Of a stretch of 11,263 nt of DNA, positions 6,772 through 11,263 are shown piece by piece. The stretch covers positions 4,506 through 15,768 of the forward strand of contig DJEQ01000084.1 in assembly GCA_002431355.1 (NCBI GenBank). Reading direction: 5' to 3'. This DNA is from Oribacterium sp. UBA5894. GTDB lineage: Bacteria; Bacillota; Clostridia; Lachnospirales; Lachnospiraceae. Under the pieces are notes generated by a model. That model saw only the letters and a list, made by a program, of their open reading frames with translations. It searched no databases and was not told the DNA's origin. Each line of letters begins with the position of its first letter. Within the stretch, counting starts at the first letter, position 1. The translations under genes were made by a program, and so were the position numbers.

Positions 6772-6847
6772 ATAGCTTCATCGCTTTGATAGCTTTTTAC
6801 CTTTACAGCTTTTGCAACGTCGGCAGCTTTTATTCCTTCCGCTTTTT
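6772..6847. repeat. Degenerate ~17-bp repeat (AGCTT core) at the GT2/flippase junction
   Basis: AGCTT begins at 6774, 6791, 6807 and 6825, spaced 17, 16 and 18 bp, and a related GCTTTTT follows at 6841. The tract covers part of the gap between the upstream GT2 and the flippase, plus the last codons of that GT2 (stop at 6830-6832), where it encodes the Lys/Arg-rich tail. It looks like a decayed tandem repeat. It does not form an evident terminator, so read-through into the flippase is likely. Confidence 0.4.
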
Positions 6848-7966
6848 CCTGTCCGCACTTCTTAGACGGCGAAGTCCCTGATAGAGCCTCGGGAAGCGAT
6901 GCTCGAAGCCGATGAAAAAGCGGTCATGGACACTCAGCTCCTGAAGAAATTCCGCGTTTTCTGCCTGATAGATGACATCAAAGTCTCGAATATTCACGGC
7001 CGTCAGGAATTCCACACGTCTCCCCGCGTGTTCACAGGCTGCATGAAAGCGCCCCGCCGTTTCCTCATCGAAGCGGTGGTACATTTTCCACATGTCTGCT
7101 GCGTATTTCCGCTGCTTCTCCACATAATCCCCGCTCATCTGCGTCTCCGTCCAGGAGCCGCGGATACCGAAGCGGTACACGCTCATCGGCTCATCGAAGT
7201 AGTAGCTCTCTCCGAAATTCGCCGCCATGAGCTCGAGCGGACGATCGCCGACTGGACAATCCACATAGTAATCCGGCAGTTTTTCAACGATTTCCCGTCG
7301 AAGGAGGAAGCTGGCAAAGGGGCTCCCCACTGCTTTATCCACAAGCTCCTCTGGTTTAACCACACGCGATGTGCGATATGGACGCATCAGCGCGCCATTC
7401 ACGAGCGCGCCGTCTTCATTGACCACCTTCGCCGAATGGAAGGTAAAGCCACAGTTCGGATGTGTCTCCATATACTGCACCTGCTTCTCGAGCTTATGGG
7501 CGTCACACCAGTAATCATCCCCATCCGTCAGCGCGACATATTTTCCAACGGCCCGTGGAAAATTAAAGGCACCTGAAATGTTCGTGATGCCCTGGCTGTA
7601 CTGATTCTCCACGCGGAGGATCGGCTTAATGATGTCCGGATAGCGCTTCTGCCAGGCGCGAATCACGTCCTGCGCCCCATCGGTCGACGCATCATCGTGG
7701 ATCAGGATCTCGATACGGAAATCGCGCTGCTGCTTCAGAATATGCTCGAGGCAGGTGCCGATATATTTTCCGTGATTGTACGTGACGACGCAGACCGACA
7801 CGAGGATGTCCGAGGCGAACGCAGAGCTGCCCGCCTGCTCCTGTTCTGTAGGATGCTGCGCCGCATTCGCCTCCGCGGAATTTCTTTTTACTGCATCCTG
7901 CTGTGCCGGATTCTTCCCTGCAGAAGCAGGATGTACTGCATTCTGATCTACTGGATAAAGAGACAT
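6830..7966 (-). CDS. Family 2 glycosyltransferase with low-complexity N-terminal extension
   Basis: 378 residues. The GT-A domain starts at about residue 54: LVSVCVVTYNHGKYIGTCLE, then EILIHDDASTDGA (86-98), a YPDIIKPILRVENQYSQG stretch (109-126), and the DXD motif region ALTDGDDYW (145-153). It would add one sugar to the growing lipid-linked repeat; donor and acceptor are not deducible. The first 50 residues are rich in Ala, Gln, Asn and Ser, which is unusual because most GT2 enzymes begin at the first beta strand. The start at 7966 is preferred because AGGA lies 10 nt upstream and the ATG overlaps the preceding GT2 gene by 19 bp, typical of translational coupling; I see no better internal start near residue 50. 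The C-terminus is basic (RSADRKKRKE) and lies in a degenerate repeat. Confidence 0.9.
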   Translation of the reverse strand: MSLYPVDQNAVHPASAGKNPAQQDAVKRNSAEANAAQHPTEQEQAGSSAFASDILVSVCVVTYNHGKYIGTCLEHILKQQRDFRIEILIHDDASTDGAQDVIRAWQKRYPDIIKPILRVENQYSQGITNISGAFNFPRAVGKYVALTDGDDYWCDAHKLEKQVQYMETHPNCGFTFHSAKVVNEDGALVNGALMRPYRTSRVVKPEELVDKAVGSPFASFLLRREIVEKLPDYYVDCPVGDRPLELMAANFGESYYFDEPMSVYRFGIRGSWTETQMSGDYVEKQRKYAADMWKMYHRFDEETAGRFHAACEHAGRRVEFLTAVNIRDFDVIYQAENAEFLQELSVHDRFFIGFEHRFPRLYQGLRRLRSADRKKRKE

Positions 7967-9060
7967 TCGCCCACCGTCCTGTGAAATAAATTATAGGTAA
8001 AGCCGTAGCGAAGAATCGTGATGATCTTCCCAAGCCGGTTTTTTTTCGGAATGGAGAGGAACTGCGAGAGCAGCCGCTTCTGCTCCTCCGTGAGCTCGGC
8101 ATCGAAGCTGTCCCGGAAGCAGGCCGCCTGAAGAAACATCTCGTGGTATACGCTCTGTGAGTGCGCATCCATTTCGGCCTTTGTTTTCCCATCCGTTCGG
8201 CCAATGCCGAAGCGCCCGAGGATTTCCATGAGACGGGAGCCCTTCGCTGCCCCCAGGACATTGTCCCCATGCTGCCGGTACAGATAGAGGGCCTCCGGCA
8301 GGAAATCAATGTGCCCGAAGGCACTCGCGATGAGGGCGAGCCACTGGTCATGCATGACACAATGCGCCGGAACCGAGGTAATGCGCTCCGCGAGCGCGCG
8401 ATTCATCATGAGTGCGCCACCGACCACGTTGTTCTGCACGAGCAGCTGATTCAGATGGCAGCGGGAGGGCGTCATCTTCTGGTACTGCACGAAGCTCGGG
8501 GCGATCTCCCTGAGCTGCTGGTCGACGATGCTGGAATCACAGTGCACCAGAAGGGCGGCATTGGCCTCCCCCTGCGACCGGTACTTCGCCTCGAGCTCCT
8601 GCATACGCTGAAGCGTCCTTTCTGCCTTTTCCGGAAGCCAGACGTCATCCTGATCCGACAGCATGATGTAGTCTGCCTGCATTGCTCCCTCTCGTTTTGC
8701 ATCAGGTGCTGCAGCTCCCTGCCGCTCCTCTTCCATGGGACGCTGCTCCTTTATGGAGACGTTCTTCTCCTCTGTTCCCGTCCCTTTCTCGCTTCTGCTT
8801 CCGTATGGAAGATCATAGGCCTTCTCCGCGATGAGCTTCAGAAAATGCCGTGCCGCACTGCCGGTCGGCGGATTCTGCTGAAGCAGGGTGATCCGTCCCG
8901 GATGCGCTGCGGCGAGACGCCCGACAACAGCGCGTGTCCCGTCCGTCGAGCCATCATCGGACACCACAATTTCCACCCGGATGGTCTGGGCAAGAATCGA
9001 CTGAAGCTGCGCCTCGATGTAGGCCTCGCCATTATAGGTACATAAAAGAACGGTCACCAT
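7948..9060 (-). CDS. Family 2 glycosyltransferase, rhamnosyltransferase-like, with hydrophilic insertion
   Basis: 370 residues from the ATG at 9060, chosen because AGGAG (9070-9074) lies 9 nt upstream and the protein then begins on the first strand, MVTVLLCTYNGEAYI. A longer frame begins at a GTG at 9177, but its 39 extra residues resemble no domain. Motifs: VVSDDGSTDGT (32-42), YIMLSDQDDVW (131-141, the DXD region), NVVGGALMMNR (211-221) and VMHDQWLALIASAFG (235-249), then LYRQHGDNVLG (260-270). The SDQDDVW plus HDQW pattern is typical of bacterial rhamnosyltransferase-type GT2 enzymes of O-antigen and capsule loci, although the donor remains unproven. Residues about 82-127 are a charged, low-complexity segment between the nucleotide-binding region and the DXD strand, where relatives are normally short. 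The gene sits 117 bp after the GT-B-like gene and overlaps the next GT2 by 19 bp. Confidence 0.9.
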   Translation of the reverse strand: MVTVLLCTYNGEAYIEAQLQSILAQTIRVEIVVSDDGSTDGTRAVVGRLAAAHPGRITLLQQNPPTGSAARHFLKLIAEKAYDLPYGSRSEKGTGTEEKNVSIKEQRPMEEERQGAAAPDAKREGAMQADYIMLSDQDDVWLPEKAERTLQRMQELEAKYRSQGEANAALLVHCDSSIVDQQLREIAPSFVQYQKMTPSRCHLNQLLVQNNVVGGALMMNRALAERITSVPAHCVMHDQWLALIASAFGHIDFLPEALYLYRQHGDNVLGAAKGSRLMEILGRFGIGRTDGKTKAEMDAHSQSVYHEMFLQAACFRDSFDAELTEEQKRLLSQFLSIPKKNRLGKIITILRYGFTYNLFHRTVGECLFIQ

Positions 9061-9177
9061 GGGCCTTCTCTCCTTTTCGTTCTTGATTGTACAGGCACTT
9101 CTCCTGGACGCAGTGGGTTTCGCTCCTCCTGCACATATGGTCCGCTGTTCGCTCGCGCGGGTGACGCTGCGATGCAC

Positions 9178-10161
9178 TCAGCCAAACAGCTCCTGCAGGA
9201 AGCCATCAAGCTGGTAGCGCGCATAAATTTCATCGGGCAGCGCACGATACGGTGTGGTCAGGAAATCCTCTGGCACCTCAAAATGATCCGGATCATAGAC
9301 ATAAATGTTCTGCGGATCATAAAAATCCGCCTCCTTCACATGCGGATTGTTGGTGAGCAGCTTACAGTGACAGCCCATCGCATCGTAGGTGCGCATGCTG
9401 AAGCCATTCTGCTCAGGAAAGGTATAATCCACGATGCAGCGAGTATGTGGGTAGAGTGCATAGGTTTTTTCCTGTGGCAGCGGCTGAAAATGGAGGGCAG
9501 CCCGCGCGCCCTCATACAGCGGATGATGACGAAGCAGGCTTTCCCTGATGTACTGAAGCTTCGGCACATAAATATAGCTGAAGACCGTCCTGTTCTCTGC
9601 TGCCGCATACGCCTTCAGCTTCTGAAGCACCTCCATCCGTCGAGTATGCATAGAGCAGATCATCAGAAAATCATACTGCTTGTCGGATGAGCTGTGGCAG
9701 ATGTCCTCCTCAAAAAAGGTCGGACGGTAAATCCAGCCATACTGCTTCGCATCCACCGGGTCAAAGGTATAAATTTTTGTAAAAAAGCGATTGATCCGGA
9801 GCTGGTCCGGGAAGGTAGCCACGCTGTCCCAGTGGTAGATGCGGAAGTCCGCCTCTGGAAGCTGTGCCTGCAGGAAATGAAGCACCTCATCCGTCATCCA
9901 CTGTCCCTTGATGATCATGACCTCATCGAGATCCGCCGGGACGGTTCGAAGAGCCTGCTGATAGTAGTGAAACACGAGACGATCCCGAAGGGTCTTCGTA
10001 TAGAACAGGATGAGCTTCTTTCCGAAGCCATGCGCATGGATGTTCGTATCCACGAGATACACCTCCGCACCTGCTCTTCGAAGATGTGCTTCGATGGCAT
10101 CCTCATAGTGATAAAAGAAGGGCATAATGAGGAGGATTTTTTTATTTTTCAATCTGTTCAT
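9178..10161 (-). CDS. Putative GT-B-type glycosyltransferase (CgeB/DUF3880-like), role unproven
   Basis: 327 residues from the ATG at 10161. The protein then starts MNRLKNKKILLIMPFF, a Rossmann first strand; a longer frame from 10218 adds 19 residues of no domain character and would overlap the upstream gene more deeply. The 20-bp overlap with the GT8 gene and weak ribosome binding site suggest translational coupling. Features: DEVMIIKGQWM (79-89), RIYHWDSVATFPD (107-119), TFDPVDAKQYGWIYRPTFF (132-150), and a C-terminal half with NGFSMRTYDAMGCHCKLLTNN (252-272). That last segment resembles the nucleotide-sugar-binding end of GT-B enzymes. Proteins with this WDS, FD-x-x-DA and RP pattern are frequent in Gram-positive glycan loci and usually annotated as hypothetical or CgeB-like. 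Its place between a GT8 and a GT2 supports a glycosyltransferase role. No signal peptide or membrane segment is visible. Confidence 0.75.
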   Translation of the reverse strand: MNRLKNKKILLIMPFFYHYEDAIEAHLRRAGAEVYLVDTNIHAHGFGKKLILFYTKTLRDRLVFHYYQQALRTVPADLDEVMIIKGQWMTDEVLHFLQAQLPEADFRIYHWDSVATFPDQLRINRFFTKIYTFDPVDAKQYGWIYRPTFFEEDICHSSSDKQYDFLMICSMHTRRMEVLQKLKAYAAAENRTVFSYIYVPKLQYIRESLLRHHPLYEGARAALHFQPLPQEKTYALYPHTRCIVDYTFPEQNGFSMRTYDAMGCHCKLLTNNPHVKEADFYDPQNIYVYDPDHFEVPEDFLTTPYRALPDEIYARYQLDGFLQELFG

Positions 10162-11116
10162 GATAGTACTTGTCTGAAATATACTGTCGTATCCGTGGGC
10201 ACAGGAAGGTGGCAACATTCATCGCATGGTAGAGCGCCATATAGGCTTCCTTTCCCTTCACGCGCGGTGTGCCTGCAAATGGTGTCTTCTTCAGATACTT
10301 ATCATAGGCCCGCGTATAGTGATTCCAGTTTCCTCGATTCCACGGACGCTCATCGGAAGCAAAATGGACAATCACCGGATGATGCTTTGCAAGATGATAG
10401 CTTTCCTTCGACTCGCCGCGGGCATAGGATGCGGACTTCGCACACAGGGTCTCATAACGGTAATAATAGTAGTTCGTGATGAAATCGTAGGTCTGACCCA
10501 CGCGACGTATACGTTCCTTCAGCACATGGTTCAGGACATCCTGATCATTGAACGGAAGCTTCCCACCCATCTCATTATAGTAGGCGAAGCAGTTCGCCTC
10601 CATATCCTCCATCCGCCAGGCGGAGAGATTGAGGAGCAGCATACCGGCATTGAAATAGACATCCTCCTCGGTCAGTCCAAGCTGTGCCTTCACCTCTGGA
10701 TAGATGGTCGGCTCCGCGGCCATCGCCGCGATGTGATCGCCCAGATGGAGACGATAAAGGGGTGCGAGCGAGCGCAGCACGACCGTATCACAGTCGAGGT
10801 ACAGCACCTTCGTCACCATTCGTGGCAGAATCGATCCCATCAGGAGCCGTGCGAGCGTCGTAATGCGGAATCGCCCTGTATCGAGCCCAACGATCTGCCC
10901 CTTCAGCTCCTCCATGAGGTGTTCGATCGGATAGAATACGATTTTCTTTCCATACCCACGCACCATCGCCCGAAGCTGATCCTCCATTTCCATCGGAATG
11001 CCATCGGAGAGAATATGAAAGGTCAGGGGTTCACTCTGATTATGTTCAATGAGAGAAACGATGGAGACTGCCATATGCGGACAGTAGCCTTCATCGGATG
11101 CATATACGATGTTCAT
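10142..11116 (-). CDS. Family 8 glycosyltransferase
   Basis: 324 residues from the ATG at 11116, chosen because AAAGG (11124-11128) lies 7 nt upstream and the protein begins MNIVYASDEGY, the standard GT8 first strand. An upstream in-frame TTG at 11140 would swallow that ribosome binding site. GT8 enzymes are retaining and mostly use UDP-glucose or UDP-galactose. Motifs: VVYAS-type nucleotide-binding start (3-9), VLYLDCDTVVL with the metal-binding DXD (104-114, DCD 108-110), YFNAGMLLLNL (154-164), FNDQDVLNHV (189-198), and HPVIVHFASDERPW (246-259), a variant of the C-terminal HxxGxxKPW metal/diphosphate motif with Ala-Ser-Asp-Glu-Arg substitutions. It is the first gene of the leftward operon and overlaps the next gene by 20 bp. 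The exact sugar is not deducible. Confidence 0.93.
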   Translation of the reverse strand: MNIVYASDEGYCPHMAVSIVSLIEHNQSEPLTFHILSDGIPMEMEDQLRAMVRGYGKKIVFYPIEHLMEELKGQIVGLDTGRFRITTLARLLMGSILPRMVTKVLYLDCDTVVLRSLAPLYRLHLGDHIAAMAAEPTIYPEVKAQLGLTEEDVYFNAGMLLLNLSAWRMEDMEANCFAYYNEMGGKLPFNDQDVLNHVLKERIRRVGQTYDFITNYYYYRYETLCAKSASYARGESKESYHLAKHHPVIVHFASDERPWNRGNWNHYTRAYDKYLKKTPFAGTPRVKGKEAYMALYHAMNVATFLCPRIRQYISDKYYHEQIEK

Positions 11117-11154
11117 GTCGTCGCCTTTCTGCTGGAACAATCATAGTTCAGACC

Positions 11155-11160
11155 ATTATA
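11155..11160 (-). promoter_or_regulatory. Candidate -10 box for the leftward glycosyltransferase/flippase operon
   Basis: A perfect TATAAT reads on the minus strand, 38 bp upstream of the GT8 ATG. The 17-bp-spaced -35 position reads TATCGT, a poor match, and there is no TGn extension. The predicted leader is only about 30 nt. Weak -35 boxes here and at 2220-2225 may indicate activator-dependent promoters, which is inference. Confidence 0.45.
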
Positions 11161-11185
11161 GCGTAATTTTCCGGAATACGATAGC

Positions 11186-11232
11186 CCAGGGCTCGGAACC
11201 CGGCCATCCGAAACGCAGTACTTCGAGCCCGG
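11186..11232. repeat. Inverted repeat upstream of the GT8 promoter
   Basis: GGGCTCG (11189-11195) and CGAGCCC (11224-11230) are perfect inverted arms separated by 28 bp. The arms extend by CC/GG (11186-11187 with 11231-11232) across a one-base bulge. No T-tract follows on either strand, so it is not a standard terminator. It could be an operator-like site just upstream of the -10 region. Otherwise I see no gene in 11161-11263. Confidence 0.3.
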
Positions 11233-11263
11233 AAAAAGCTAAAATCGGACCTTAAGAAGCACT

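Noticed and set aside
8161..9045. A 294-codon plus-strand open frame opposite a GT2
   Set aside because: It is the antisense shadow of a gene with SDQDDVW and HDQW motifs, and shows no start signal or domain of its own.
9061..9177. A longer GT2 beginning with GTG at 9177, directly after the upstream stop codon
   Set aside because: The added 39 residues are Arg/Ala/Ser-rich without family similarity, and a good AGGAG precedes the ATG at 9060.
10162..10218. A longer GT-B-like protein starting at 10218
   Set aside because: The 19 added residues do not extend the fold and would deepen the overlap with the GT8 gene; the Rossmann strand begins just after the ATG at 10161.
11117..11140. A longer GT8 starting at TTG 11140
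   Set aside because: The ribosome binding site AAAGG at 11124-11128 fits the ATG at 11116 and would be coding in the longer form.
10226..11146. A 306-codon plus-strand open frame opposite the GT8 gene
   Set aside because: The GT8 frame carries DXD, NAG and NDQD motifs in the right order; the opposite frame has none.
1..11263. CRISPR arrays, tRNA or rRNA genes, insertion sequences, toxin-antitoxin or phage genes
   Set aside because: No regularly spaced long repeats, cloverleaf-like sequences, transposase motifs or terminal inverted repeats with target duplications were found.

Overview
This window looks like part of a surface-polysaccharide (capsule or cell-wall glycan) locus from a moderately GC-rich Gram-positive anaerobe, most likely a clostridial bacterium of the Lachnospiraceae type. 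The evidence is the AGGAG-type ribosome binding sites, intrinsic terminators with T-tracts, and a secreted L,D-transpeptidase carrying clostridial hydrophobic-W (ChW)-like repeats and a glucan/choline-binding-type repeat. The taxon is an inference; no rRNA or other marker gene is present.

Layout from left to right. (1) 1-2151, minus strand: a DegT/DnrJ/EryC1/StrS-type sugar aminotransferase followed by an ATP-grasp ligase whose 3' end runs off the window; a consensus -10 box lies at 2220-2225. (2) 2385-4070, plus strand: a divergent, apparently single-gene unit for a secreted YkuD L,D-transpeptidase, closed by a strong bidirectional terminator at 4098-4129. (3) 4279-5328, plus strand: a family 2 glycosyltransferase with its own extended -10 promoter at 4226-4234, just after a second terminator-like hairpin. 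(4) 11116-5264, minus strand: a five-gene operon in transcription order GT8 glycosyltransferase, GT-B-like putative glycosyltransferase, two GT2 glycosyltransferases and a Wzx/MOP-type flippase, with a -10 box at 11155-11160. The last gene overlaps the convergent plus-strand GT2 by 65 bp, and the operon's apparent terminator lies inside that plus-strand gene.

How they fit together (inference): the aminotransferase would make a nucleotide-linked amino sugar, the ATP-grasp enzyme could ligate a carboxylic or amino acid to an amine, the five putative or clear glycosyltransferases would build a lipid-linked repeat unit on the cytoplasmic face, and the flippase would export it. The transpeptidase acts outside the membrane on peptidoglycan and its repeat modules may bind wall glycan. 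The window has no initiating phosphoglycosyl transferase, no Wzy-type polymerase and no LCP-type attachment enzyme; these would have to lie outside it.

I see no RNA genes, insertion sequences, CRISPR arrays or origins. No gene-free stretch exceeds 300 bases. Nothing here is a clearly new system. The most unusual points are the terminator embedded in an opposing coding sequence, the flippase leader with a displaced ribosome binding site, hairpin and mini-ORF, the extra low-complexity segments in two GT2 enzymes, and the aminotransferase/ATP-grasp pair.
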